A stretch of DNA of 64,000 nucleotides. Origin: Ostreiculturibacter nitratireducens. GTDB lineage: Bacteria > Pseudomonadota > Alphaproteobacteria > Rhodobacterales > Rhodobacteraceae. Where the stretch lies: contig NZ_JAVQHL010000004.1 of the NCBI RefSeq assembly GCF_032670585.1, positions 1-64,000 on the forward strand, in the 5' to 3' direction. This document shows, piece after piece, positions 1-8,863 of this stretch. Both the position numbers and the translations under genes were made by a program. Position 1 is the first letter of the stretch. Each line of letters starts with the position of its first letter. The notes below the pieces were generated by a model. The model was not told the origin of the DNA, did not search any database, and saw only the letters and a list, made by a program, of their open reading frames with translations.

Positions 1-127
1 CCAGGAGGACTTCCAGGTCATGCGCCACATGGCCAACCTCGAGACCGTCAACACCTACGAGGGCACGCACGACGTCCACGCCCTCATCCTCGGTCGAGCG
101 ATAACCGGCCTCCAGGCGTTCTTCTGA
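1..127 (+). CDS. gcdH: Glutaryl-CoA dehydrogenase, C-terminal end (5' truncated by the window)
   Basis: Only the last 41 codons are present; the frame starts at base 2 and stops with TGA at 125-127. The peptide contains NLETVNTYEGTHDVHALILG followed by RAITG, which matches the extreme C-terminus of glutaryl-CoA dehydrogenases, where YEGT(H/N)D(I/V)HALILGRAITG is a hallmark. The enzyme is a flavoprotein of the acyl-CoA dehydrogenase family that oxidatively decarboxylates glutaryl-CoA to crotonyl-CoA in lysine and tryptophan breakdown. The N-terminal and FAD domains are outside the window, so completeness cannot be judged. A general acyl-CoA dehydrogenase is the only alternative and fits less well. 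Confidence 0.85.
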   Translation, partial: QEDFQVMRHMANLETVNTYEGTHDVHALILGRAITGLQAFF

Positions 128-218
128 GCTCGACCGCGCCGGCATGAAAGGCGCTGAGCGCTTGCCTTGGGCGGTGTCGCGTGGCTGACTGTCCGCGCCC
201 GTCCAAGGAAATGAACTC

Positions 219-842
219 ATGACGCTCGACCTCTGGCTGGCCTTCGTGACGGCCTCCATCGCACTCCTGATGATCCCCGGCCCGACCGTTCTGCTCGTGC
301 TCAGCTACGCGGTGACGCAGGGCCGCCCGGTGGCGCTCGCGACGGCGGCGGGCGTGGCGCTCGGCGATTTCACCGCGATGACCGCTTCGCTCCTGGGGCT
401 CGGCGCCATCGTCCTGGCCTCGGCGACGCTGTTCACGGCCCTGAAATGGATCGGCGCCGTCTATCTTGTCTGGCTCGGGCTGAAACTCCTTCGCACGAAC
501 CCCACGCGCGGAATCGGGATCGAGACGACGGCCACGCTTCCGCCGCGCGGCGTATTCGGGCATGCGGCGGCCGTGACCGCTCTCAACCCGAAGTCCATCG
601 CCTTCTTCATCGCCTTCGTGCCGCAGTTCCTGCGCCCAGCCGAACCCCTCGCCCCGCAGTTCGCGATCCTGATCGCCACATTCGTCTCGCTCGCGGCGGT
701 GAATGCGCTCGCCTACGCGCTCCTCGCTGACAGGATGCGCGCCCGCATCCGCCGCCCGGCCACATTGCGCTGGCTGAACCGCGCCGGCGGGGGCGCGCTG
801 ATCGGCATGGGGCTGCTGACCGCGGCGCTCCGCCGCGCGTGA
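219..842 (+). CDS. LysE/RhtB family amino-acid exporter
   Basis: This 207-residue integral membrane protein has the LysE/RhtB layout: about six hydrophobic segments, an early loop GPTVLLVLSYAVTQGRP (residues about 21-37) after the first helix, and the NPKSIAFF motif near the middle (about residue 125). Members export amino acids such as homoserine, threonine or lysine, or other small amines, across the inner membrane; the substrate cannot be read from sequence. A purine-rich AAGGAA lies a short way before the ATG. It stands alone between gcdH (same strand) and ureE (opposite strand), so context gives no substrate clue. Confidence 0.85.
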   Translation: MTLDLWLAFVTASIALLMIPGPTVLLVLSYAVTQGRPVALATAAGVALGDFTAMTASLLGLGAIVLASATLFTALKWIGAVYLVWLGLKLLRTNPTRGIGIETTATLPPRGVFGHAAAVTALNPKSIAFFIAFVPQFLRPAEPLAPQFAILIATFVSLAAVNALAYALLADRMRARIRRPATLRWLNRAGGGALIGMGLLTAALRRA

Positions 843-1005
843 TGCGGACTGTCCGCTCTCCCCTGAAACGACGAAGCGTCGTCAGCCCTCCGGCCCTTCG
901 CCGAGGGCCTGGGCCACAAGTTCCTCGCGACACAGGCCGCGGCGCCGAAGTTCCTGTATGCCCGCGCGGCATTCCAGACAGCGATCGAAGCCAATCCTTC
1001 CCGCC

Positions 1006-1557
1006 CTAGGCGTTGCTCGAAGGTCCCGGGGGCAGAATGTCTTCGTCGGCCTCGCCTCCGCCATGCGAGACATGGCTTTCGACGTGCAGCTTTCCGTGCT
1101 TCGGCTCGGGATGCGCCACTTTCGCCGGAGCACGCCCCGGCATGCCATCCTCGGGCTCGAAGGGTTCCGACACGCTCTTCACCTTCCCGCCAAGACCTTT
1201 CAGCAGCGCCTCGAGAACCGAATCCTGCGGCACAAGGAGCCGTCCGCTTTCGATCTGGCAGGGCGCACGGCGGTGCCCCACATGCCAGGCAAGGCGCAGG
1301 AGATCCCTGCCCGTCACCTCCAGCAGATCCTCCCTGGCGGGAACGACCTCGACGAGACTGCCATCCGAAAGCCGAAAGGCGTCCTTCTCGAACAGCCGCG
1401 TCTTTTCCGGGAGATCGACCCTGAAGGCCCGGCCGGAATCGGTCACGAGACGCTTGCGGCGCAGATGCCGCTCGGCATGGGTCAACTCCACCTTCTCGGC
1501 CGCGCCGGTCCAGGTTCCGGCACGCAAGACCTCGGCTGCGATCGGAAGTTTTCGCAT
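1006..1557 (-). CDS. ureE: Urease accessory protein UreE (orphan)
   Basis: The 183-residue protein has the two-domain UreE plan: an N-terminal beta domain with LPEKTRLFEKDAFRLSDG and VVPAREDLLEV, and a C-terminal metal-binding domain with LAWHVGHRRAP. His92 sits where the invariant dimer-interface metal His of UreE is found; the usual HLGNRH has become HVGHRR. The tail from residue 149 carries five more His residues, as in many nickel-storing UreE tails. UreE delivers Ni(II) to apo-urease with UreD, F and G. No urease structural or other accessory gene lies anywhere in this window, so it is an orphan here; a urease locus may be elsewhere, or the protein may serve general nickel handling. Confidence 0.85.
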   Translation of the reverse strand: MRKLPIAAEVLRAGTWTGAAEKVELTHAERHLRRKRLVTDSGRAFRVDLPEKTRLFEKDAFRLSDGSLVEVVPAREDLLEVTGRDLLRLAWHVGHRRAPCQIESGRLLVPQDSVLEALLKGLGGKVKSVSEPFEPEDGMPGRAPAKVAHPEPKHGKLHVESHVSHGGGEADEDILPPGPSSNA

Positions 1558-1653
1558 TGGCGGCCCTCCCCTTCAGGTTCCCCACTAGGCGCGACCAGTG
1601 TCACAGCCTGCGGGTCCTGCGGCAAGGGGGGCGTTGACGCAGGCCCTCGCGCT

Positions 1654-1959
1654 TCAGCAGCGATAGGCCTTGGCATGCACCATGTAGACCTCGCCCGACG
1701 GTGGCACCGGGTCGAAGACGACGGTGTTTGCACCTGCATCCCTCGCGTCCGCCATGACCTTGTTGCGGGCGTACATGAGCGCCTTGTCGGTCACGACCGG
1801 TCCGTAGACACCCGGCGTCATGCGGATGTCGGTGACGTAGGTGCAGGACGCCACCTGGTCCGGCAGCGCGTCCTGCACGCCGTTGACGCCGGTGAAGCCG
1901 GGATCGTTGCAGGCCGCGAGCGCACCGAGCGCGGCGATTGGAAGAATAATGCGGATCAT
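1654..1959 (-). CDS. Small outer-membrane-type lipoprotein, unknown function
   Basis: This is a 101-residue lipoprotein precursor. A short positively charged start (MIRII), a hydrophobic stretch and the lipobox LAAC (Cys17) predict processing by signal peptidase II. The mature part contains a second Cys near residue 39 and a terminal Cys101, and the phrase TDKALMYARNKVMADARDAGANTVVFDP, shortened here to its flavour: a helical segment followed by a beta segment, as in small DUF4156-like lipoproteins that show AxxxGAN before a hydrophobic strand. The frame stays open far upstream through the antisense of pyrC, but the lipobox fixes the start at 1959. Function is unknown. Confidence 0.7.
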   Translation of the reverse strand: MIRIILPIAALGALAACNDPGFTGVNGVQDALPDQVASCTYVTDIRMTPGVYGPVVTDKALMYARNKVMADARDAGANTVVFDPVPPSGEVYMVHAKAYRC

Positions 1960-2010
1960 GTCTTGCTCTGCCTCCGGATGGCACCTGTCCCGGTGCCTTC
2001 CCTGAATCTG

Positions 2011-2082
2011 CCCCGGCGGCGGAACGCAGGCAAGACCCCGCCAGTCCGGCGCCACGGCTTGGGCATCCTTCCGCCGCCGGGG
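2011..2082. other. Perfect 14-bp inverted repeat upstream of pyrC
   Basis: CCCCGGCGGCGGAA at 2011-2024 is exactly complementary to TTCCGCCGCCGGGG at 2069-2082, leaving a 44-base loop. It lies between two divergent genes (lipoprotein on the minus strand, pyrC on the plus strand), ending about 96 bases before the pyrC ATG. No T-tract follows either arm, so it does not look like an intrinsic terminator. It may be a structured leader, a protein-binding site or a chance product of GC-rich DNA. Confidence 0.45.
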
Positions 2083-2178
2083 TCTCCGGCATGCCGACGC
2101 GCGCTCGCATGCCGATACGGCCCGGTTTGGGCGCAATGCCCACTGGAAACCGGCGGCCCGGCGGTGTAACCGCAAGCC

Positions 2179-3219
2179 ATGACACAGAGCCTCACGATCC
2201 GCCGCCCCGACGACTGGCATCTTCACCTGCGCGACGGCGCCATGCTGGAGGGCGTCCTGCCCGAAAGCGCCCGCCACTTCGCACGCGCCATCATCATGCC
2301 GAACCTCGTGCCCCCCGTCGTGACGGGACGTGACGCGGCCGCCTACCGCGACCGGATCCTCGCCGCCCTGCCCGAAGGCATGGCTTTCGAGCCCCTGATG
2401 ACGCTTTACCTCACCGAGGACACCGATCCCGAGGACGTCGCCGCGGCGCACGCCTCCGGTCTCGTTAAGGCGGTGAAGCTCTATCCCGCGGGCGCGACGA
2501 CGAACTCGGCATCGGGCGTGCGTGACTTCGACCGGGTGCGCGGCGTTCTGGAAAGGATGGCCGAGATCGGCCTGCCCCTGTGCGTCCACGGCGAAGTGAC
2601 CGACCCCGCAATCGACATCTTCGACCGGGAAGCCGTGTTCATCGACCGCGTGCTCGACCCGATCCGCCGCAAGACGCCGGGCCTGCGCGTCGTGATGGAG
2701 CACATCACCACCAAGGAAGGCGTCGCCTATGCCGGCACCGCGGGTGACGACCTCGGGGCGACGATCACCACGCACCACCTCATCATCAACCGCAACCACA
2801 TCCTCGCGGGTGGCATCCGGCCGCACTACTACTGCCTTCCGGTCGCCAAGCGCGAGGAGCACCGCCTTGCGCTCCGCGCGGCCGCCACGTCGGGCGCGCC
2901 GCGCTTCTTCCTCGGCACGGACTCGGCCCCGCATATCGACGCGCTGAAGGAACACGCCTGCGGCTGCGCGGGCTGCTTCACCGCAACGAACACGATGTCG
3001 ATCCTCGCCCATGTCTTCGAGGAGGAAGGTGCGCTGGACCGGCTGGAGGCCTTCACCTCGCTGAACGGCCCCGCCTTCTACCGGCTGCCCCCGAACGAGG
3101 AGCGCATCACGCTCACCAAGGGTGAAACGGTGGACTATCCGAAGAAGATCCAGACCGGCGCCGGGCCAGTCACCGTCTTCGAACCGGGCTTCCCGCTCCT
3201 GTGGCGCGTCGCAGCCTGA
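2179..3219 (+). CDS. pyrC: Dihydroorotase
   Basis: PyrC cyclises N-carbamoyl-aspartate to dihydroorotate, the third step of de novo pyrimidine synthesis, in the cytoplasm. The 346-residue length matches class II (E. coli type) dihydroorotase. All zinc-site residues are visible: HLH at 14-16, Lys100 in AVKLYPAG (the carboxylated bridging lysine), His137 in CVHGEV, His175 in MEHITTKE and the catalytic Asp248 in LGTDSAPH. pyrE follows on the same strand after 79 bases, so the two pyrimidine genes are probably co-transcribed. The start at 2179 gives the normal N-terminus (MTQSLTIRRPDDWHLHLRDG). Confidence 0.97.
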   Translation: MTQSLTIRRPDDWHLHLRDGAMLEGVLPESARHFARAIIMPNLVPPVVTGRDAAAYRDRILAALPEGMAFEPLMTLYLTEDTDPEDVAAAHASGLVKAVKLYPAGATTNSASGVRDFDRVRGVLERMAEIGLPLCVHGEVTDPAIDIFDREAVFIDRVLDPIRRKTPGLRVVMEHITTKEGVAYAGTAGDDLGATITTHHLIINRNHILAGGIRPHYYCLPVAKREEHRLALRAAATSGAPRFFLGTDSAPHIDALKEHACGCAGCFTATNTMSILAHVFEEEGALDRLEAFTSLNGPAFYRLPPNEERITLTKGETVDYPKKIQTGAGPVTVFEPGFPLLWRVAA

Positions 3220-3238
3220 TGTTTCATTTCGGCCGAGA

Positions 3239-3261
3239 CACTTCCGCGTGCGGTGGAAGTG
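3239..3261 (+). other. Short hairpin between pyrC and pyrE
   Basis: CACTTCC at 3239-3245 pairs with GGAAGTG at 3255-3261 around a 9-base loop, 20 bases after the pyrC stop and 37 bases before pyrE. It is followed by C/G rather than T, so it is not a classical terminator. A role in processing or attenuation between the two genes is possible but unsupported. Confidence 0.3.
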
Positions 3262-3298
3262 CCCCGGCCCCGTCCAAAGCCTGATCGAGGAGCCCCAG

Positions 3299-3979
3299 AT
3301 GATCCCGAGTTCCTTCCCGCCGAAAGAAGAGATCGCCCGCCTGACCGCGCGGATGCTGCTTGAAATCAAGGCGGTGCATTTCAACGCCGAAACGCCCTTC
3401 ACGCTCGCGTCGGGTCTGCCCTCGCCCACCTATATCGACTGCCGCAAGCTCATCTCCTTCCCGCGCATCCGGTCGGTGCTGATGGACTTCATGGCCGTCA
3501 CCGTGATGCGCGAGGCGGGCTTCGAGGCGTTCGACAACGTCGCGGGCGGCGAAACGGCGGGCATCCCCTTCGCGGCGCTCGTCGCGGAACGGCTCGGCCT
3601 GCCGATGACCTACGTGCGGAAAAAGCCCAAGGGCTACGGCCGCAACGCCCGTATCGAGGGCGCGATGAGCGAAGGCGAGCGGGTGCTCCTGGTCGAGGAC
3701 CTGACGACCGACGGCGGCTCGAAGCTGTCCTTCGTGGACGCGATCCGCGAAACCGGCGCCTCCTGCGGCCACACGGCGGTGATCTTCTACTACGGCATCT
3801 TCCCCGAGACGGAAAAGACGCTCGGCGACCACGGCGTGCGCCTCCATCACCTCTGCACTTGGTGGGACGTCCTTGCCGAAGCGCGCGAGACCGGTGCCTT
3901 CGACGCGGCGACGCTTTCGGAGGTCGAGGCGTTTCTCTCGGCTCCGCGCGCCTGGCAGGAAGCACGCGCCAAGGATTGA
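3299..3979 (+). CDS. pyrE: Orotate phosphoribosyltransferase
   Basis: PyrE transfers ribose-5-phosphate from PRPP to orotate, giving OMP, the fifth step of pyrimidine synthesis. The 226-residue protein has SGLPSPTYIDCRKLI near residue 37, a VAGGETAGIPFAALVAERLG segment and the PRPP-binding loop VLLVEDLTTDGGSK. It is slightly longer than classical OPRT and resembles the alphaproteobacterial form with KKPKGYGRNARIEG as the flexible catalytic loop. The frame is open further upstream to about 3122 inside pyrC, but CGAGGAG a few bases before ATG 3299 and the usual N-terminal length support this start. Confidence 0.96.
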   Translation: MIPSSFPPKEEIARLTARMLLEIKAVHFNAETPFTLASGLPSPTYIDCRKLISFPRIRSVLMDFMAVTVMREAGFEAFDNVAGGETAGIPFAALVAERLGLPMTYVRKKPKGYGRNARIEGAMSEGERVLLVEDLTTDGGSKLSFVDAIRETGASCGHTAVIFYYGIFPETEKTLGDHGVRLHHLCTWWDVLAEARETGAFDAATLSEVEAFLSAPRAWQEARAKD

Positions 3980-3998
3980 ACAACCGGTCAAAAATACC

Positions 3999-4162
3999 GG
4001 TGGATAATTCGCGGTCTCCTGTGGACAACCCCTGACTCCCACCGGGAGCCGAATCGCTATCTTGTGTGCGACCTTCGCAGACAGGGTCGAAATGTGGTAA
4101 GAGACTCGCAGCGGGCAAACGGTCGCCCTGCCTTCCACAGGCTTCGGGGCGACTTACCCACA
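3999..4162. promoter_or_regulatory. Cluster of DnaA-box-like sequences before dnaB
   Basis: Three nonamers each match the consensus TTATCCACA (or its complement TGTGGATAA) at 8 of 9 positions: GGTGGATAA at 3999-4007, TGTGGACAA at 4020-4028 and TTACCCACA at 4154-4162. They fall in the 251-base gap between pyrE and dnaB. The gap also holds two copies of ACCGGT (3983-3988 and 3996-4001). DnaA control of dnaB transcription is a reasonable inference. An origin is less likely because no obvious AT-rich unwinding region is present. Confidence 0.45.
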
Positions 4163-4230
4163 GATCCATCCCATTGCGCGGGATGGCCAAGACCCGTTAA
4201 TCGGGCGCGGGCAGTGGAGAGGCAGAGGCA

Positions 4231-5724
<1,494 letters not shown>

Positions 5725-5802
5725 GCCTCCCCGCGCGCGCGCCCGGGCCGCCACGGTGGCTTTCCCCTTGACCTTCTCCCGGCACCTGTCAAAACCCCCC
5801 GC

Positions 5803-6852
5803 ATGGCTGGTGGAATACTCCAAATCGACCTCGACGCCGTCGCCCGCAACTGGCGCGCGCTCGACCGGATGAGCGATCCGTGCGTGCAAACGGGCGCCGT
5901 AGTGAAAGCCGACGCCTATGGGCTCGGCGCCGCGCGGGTCGCGCGCACCCTCGCGCACGCGGGGGCGCGGCGTTTCTTCGTCGCGATTGCCGAGGAAGGT
6001 GCGGCCCTCCGCGCCGCGCTTGGAGAGGGCCCCGAGATCTCGGTCTTTTCCGGCCACATGGAAGGCGACATGGCGCTGATCCGGGACAGCGCGCTCACGC
6101 CCATGCTGAACTCGCCCGAACAGATCGCCCGGCATCTGGAGTCCCTGCCCGACCATCCCTTCGGCATCCAGCTCGACACCGGCATGAACCGGCTCGGGAT
6201 CGAGGCGCCGGACTGGGCCTCCGTCTGCTCCCGCGTTCTGGAGAATGGCCCCATCCTGGTCATGAGCCACCTCGCCTGCGCCGATGAGCCCGATCACCCG
6301 ATGAACGCGGCCCAGCTTGCCCAGTTCCGCGCGATGACCGACGGCGTTGGGGTCCCGCGCTCGCTCTCGGCCACCGGCGGGATTCTTCTCGGCCCGGAGT
6401 ATCACTTCGACGTCACGCGACCGGGCATCGGCCTTTACGGCGCCCTGCCCTTCGCGGAGGCCGAACCCGTCGTCCGCCTTTCGCTCCCGGTCGTCCAGGT
6501 GCGCGACCTGGCGCCGGGCGAAACGGTCGGCTACGGCTGCTCCTTCACCGCCGAGGGCCCCGCGCGGATCGCGACCGTGTCCGGCGGCTATGCGGATGGC
6601 CTTCTGCGCGCACTGTCCGGCCGCGCAACGCTCTTCGCCGGCGACCGGCCCTGCCCCATCGCGGGCCGTGTCTCGATGGATCTCATCACGGTTGACGTGA
6701 CGCATCTGTCCGAGGCGCCTGCAACGCTCGACATCCTTTGCCCGGCGCAGGGAGTGGACAGGCTCGCCGACGCGGCGGGCACCATCGGCTACGAGATCCT
6801 GACCTCGCTTGGTCCGCGTTACGCGCGCCGCCACGCGGGAGGTGCCGCGTGA
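5803..6852 (+). CDS. alr: Alanine racemase
   Basis: Alr is a PLP enzyme that makes D-alanine for peptidoglycan. The 349-residue protein has the PLP lysine in VVKADAYGLG (Lys35), the opposite-face catalytic tyrosine in TVGYGCSF (about residue 244), MNRLG and the C-terminal GRVSMDLITVDVT segment. It is the catabolic/anabolic type I racemase fold of ordinary length. The stop overlaps the start of the next gene (GTGA), which suggests coupling to the lipid-transport permease. Confidence 0.95.
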   Translation: MAGGILQIDLDAVARNWRALDRMSDPCVQTGAVVKADAYGLGAARVARTLAHAGARRFFVAIAEEGAALRAALGEGPEISVFSGHMEGDMALIRDSALTPMLNSPEQIARHLESLPDHPFGIQLDTGMNRLGIEAPDWASVCSRVLENGPILVMSHLACADEPDHPMNAAQLAQFRAMTDGVGVPRSLSATGGILLGPEYHFDVTRPGIGLYGALPFAEAEPVVRLSLPVVQVRDLAPGETVGYGCSFTAEGPARIATVSGGYADGLLRALSGRATLFAGDRPCPIAGRVSMDLITVDVTHLSEAPATLDILCPAQGVDRLADAAGTIGYEILTSLGPRYARRHAGGAA

Positions 6853-7631
6853 CCCTGCTCGCCCCCGTAGCCGGCGTCGGTCGCGCGCTTCTGGCGATGC
6901 TCGCCAATTTCGGCCGGATCGCGATCTTCGCGGTGCAGACGCTGTCCTATATCCTGCGGCCACCGTTCTATTTCCGCGAGTTCCTGCACGCGCTGATGCA
7001 GATCGGCTATTTCAGCCTTCCGGTGGTCGGCATGACGGCGATCTTCACCGGCGGCGCGCTCGCCCTTCAGATCTACGCGGGCGGATCGCGGTTCAACGCC
7101 GAAAGCGTTGTGCCCTCGATCGTCGCGATCGGCATGACGCGGGAACTCGGCCCGGTCCTCGGCGGGCTCATGGTCGCGGCGCGCGTCGCCTCCTCGATCG
7201 CGGCCGAAATCGGCACGATGAAGGTTACGGAACAGATCGACGCCCTGGTAACTTTGTCGACCAACCCCATGAAATACCTCGTGGTTCCGCGCGTCGTCGC
7301 CGCAACGCTCGCGGTGCCGGTCCTCGTGGGCGTCGGCGACGCGATCGGGATATGGGGCGGCTATCTCGTCGGCGTGACGCGGCTCGACTTCAACGCCGCG
7401 ACCTATCTGAAGAACACCGTCGACTTCCTCGAGGCCTGGGACGTTGGCTCGGGCCTCGTGAAGGGCGCGGCCTTCGGCTTCATTGTCGCCCTGATGGGCT
7501 GCTACCACGGCATGCACTCGGGCCGTGGCGCGCAGGGCGTCGGCCGCGCGACCAAGTCCGCGGTCGTCGCGGCCTCGGTCCTCATCCTCGCGACGAACTA
7601 CCTGCTGACGGAGGTCTTCTTCTCCGCATGA
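6849..7631 (+). CDS. mlaE: MlaE-family phospholipid ABC transporter permease
   Basis: This 260-residue inner-membrane permease has the MlaE hallmarks GMTAIFTGGALALQ, the RELGPVLGGLMVAARV motif, AAEIGTMKVTEQIDAL and GCYHGMHSGRGAQGVG. MlaE works with the ATPase MlaF and an MCE-domain protein MlaD to move phospholipids between the membranes. The start chosen is GTG 6849, which overlaps the alr stop by four bases; the frame is open upstream only as antisense-like sequence inside alr. The ATPase gene follows with an ATGA overlap. No mlaD or other MCE gene is adjacent. Confidence 0.9.
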   Translation: MTLLAPVAGVGRALLAMLANFGRIAIFAVQTLSYILRPPFYFREFLHALMQIGYFSLPVVGMTAIFTGGALALQIYAGGSRFNAESVVPSIVAIGMTRELGPVLGGLMVAARVASSIAAEIGTMKVTEQIDALVTLSTNPMKYLVVPRVVAATLAVPVLVGVGDAIGIWGGYLVGVTRLDFNAATYLKNTVDFLEAWDVGSGLVKGAAFGFIVALMGCYHGMHSGRGAQGVGRATKSAVVAASVLILATNYLLTEVFFSA

Positions 7632-8374
7632 TCGAGCTTCGGGACGTCCACAAGGCATTCGGCACGAACCGCGTCCTGCGGGGCGTGAACCTGACCGTCC
7701 CCCAAGGCAAGAGCATGGTCATCATCGGCGGCTCCGGGACAGGAAAATCCGTTCTTCTCAAGTGCATCCTCGGCCTCGTTAAACCGGATTCCGGGCAGAT
7801 ACTCGTCGACGGTCAGGACGTCGATACGGTCTCCCGCGATGCCTTCCTCGCCCGTTTCGGGATGCTCTTCCAGGGCGCCGCGCTCTTCGACTCCCTGTCG
7901 GTCTGGCAGAACGTCGCCTTCCGCCTTCTCCGCGGCGCGCAGAAGCGCCCGAAGGAAGAGGCCCGCGCCATCGCGATCGAGAAGCTGCGCCGCGTCGGGC
8001 TGAAGCCCGAGGTCGCGGACCTTTTCCCGGCCGAGCTTTCGGGCGGCATGCAGAAGCGCGTGGGCCTAGCCCGCGCCATCGCCGCCGAGCCGGAAATCAT
8101 CTTCTTCGACGAGCCCACGACCGGCCTCGACCCGATCATGGCCGGCGTGATCAACGAACTGATCCGCGAGATCGTCGTGGAGATGGGCGTGACCGCCATG
8201 ACCATCACCCACGACATGTCGAGCGTCCGCGCCATCGCCGACCAGGTTGCGATGCTGCATGCCGGCCTTATCCAGTGGACCGGACCGATCGAGGAAATGG
8301 ACGCCGCGACAGACCCTTACCTGCAGCAGTTCATCCACGGTCGGGCGGAAGGGCCGATCGAGTCCGTGCGATGA
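7628..8374 (+). CDS. mlaF: MlaF-family ABC transporter ATPase
   Basis: This 248-residue ATPase carries Walker A GGSGTGKSVLLK (about residue 34), a Q-loop MLFQGAALFDSLSVWQNV, the signature LSGGMQKRVGLARA and Walker B EIIFFDEPTTGLDP, followed by the H-loop THDMSS. The GAALFDSLSVWENV-like Q-loop is typical of the MlaF/Ttg2A subgroup. It should power the MlaE permease encoded just upstream. The ATG overlaps the mlaE stop (ATGA), and its own stop overlaps the next start in the same way. Confidence 0.93.
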   Translation: MIELRDVHKAFGTNRVLRGVNLTVPQGKSMVIIGGSGTGKSVLLKCILGLVKPDSGQILVDGQDVDTVSRDAFLARFGMLFQGAALFDSLSVWQNVAFRLLRGAQKRPKEEARAIAIEKLRRVGLKPEVADLFPAELSGGMQKRVGLARAIAAEPEIIFFDEPTTGLDPIMAGVINELIREIVVEMGVTAMTITHDMSSVRAIADQVAMLHAGLIQWTGPIEEMDAATDPYLQQFIHGRAEGPIESVR

Positions 8375-8820
8375 TCCTCCGCTTCGCGAACCTCGCGCTC
8401 CTGGTCCTCTTCCCGCTCGCCTGGGCCGCACCGATGCTGCGGGCGGGGCTTCTCCCGCTCTTCGGGCTCGAAGAAATCTCCGTCCTGACGGGCCTTCAGG
8501 CCCTTTGGGAGAAGGACATCTTCCTCGCGCTCATCGTCACCTTCTTCGCCCTCTTCGCGCCCTACATTAAGACGCTGGGCCTCGCCCTCGTGCAATTCCA
8601 CCTCGCGTCGCCCCGACTTCTCCCCGTGCTTCATTTGCTCGGCCGACTGGCGATGGCCGACATCTTCCTGATCGCGCTCTACATCGTCGTGGCCAAGGGC
8701 GTCGGCGTCGGACGCGTCGAGACCGCCTGGGGCCTCTACCTGTTCACGGCCTGCATCCTGTCCTCTCTCGCAATCTCCTTCCTGACCGAGCGTCAGCAGG
8801 AGCCCCCGCACCAGAGTTGA
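8371..8820 (+). CDS. PqiA-like paraquat-inducible protein A family membrane protein
   Basis: The 149-residue protein has four strongly hydrophobic segments and the PqiA-type features LPLFGLEEISVLTGLQALWEK reduced to a short periplasmic loop, LFAPYIKTLGLALV and LLGRLAMADIFLIALYIVV. PqiA proteins are inner-membrane partners of MCE lipid-transport systems. This copy is a single PqiA unit without the N-terminal zinc-ribbon seen in longer homologues. Translational coupling to mlaF (ATGA overlap) suggests it works with this MlaE/MlaF pair; that link is inference. Confidence 0.8.
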   Translation: MILRFANLALLVLFPLAWAAPMLRAGLLPLFGLEEISVLTGLQALWEKDIFLALIVTFFALFAPYIKTLGLALVQFHLASPRLLPVLHLLGRLAMADIFLIALYIVVAKGVGVGRVETAWGLYLFTACILSSLAISFLTERQQEPPHQS

Positions 8821-8863
8821 CGGGCAGCTTGCGGCCGAGGACCGAACCGGGCATCAAGACCGC

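Noticed and set aside
882..1005. A minus-strand tail frame with CLECRAGIQELRRRG after ureE
   Set aside because: No start codon outside ureE and no homologue recognised; probably chance or a decayed remnant.
1654..3429. A 591-codon minus-strand frame
   Set aside because: Only its last 101 codons are a credible gene (the lipoprotein starting at 1959). The rest is antisense of pyrC and the intergenic region.
3983..4001. ACCGGT pair after pyrE considered as a terminator
   Set aside because: Stem is only six bases and there is no T-tract; it overlaps the first DnaA-box-like sequence.
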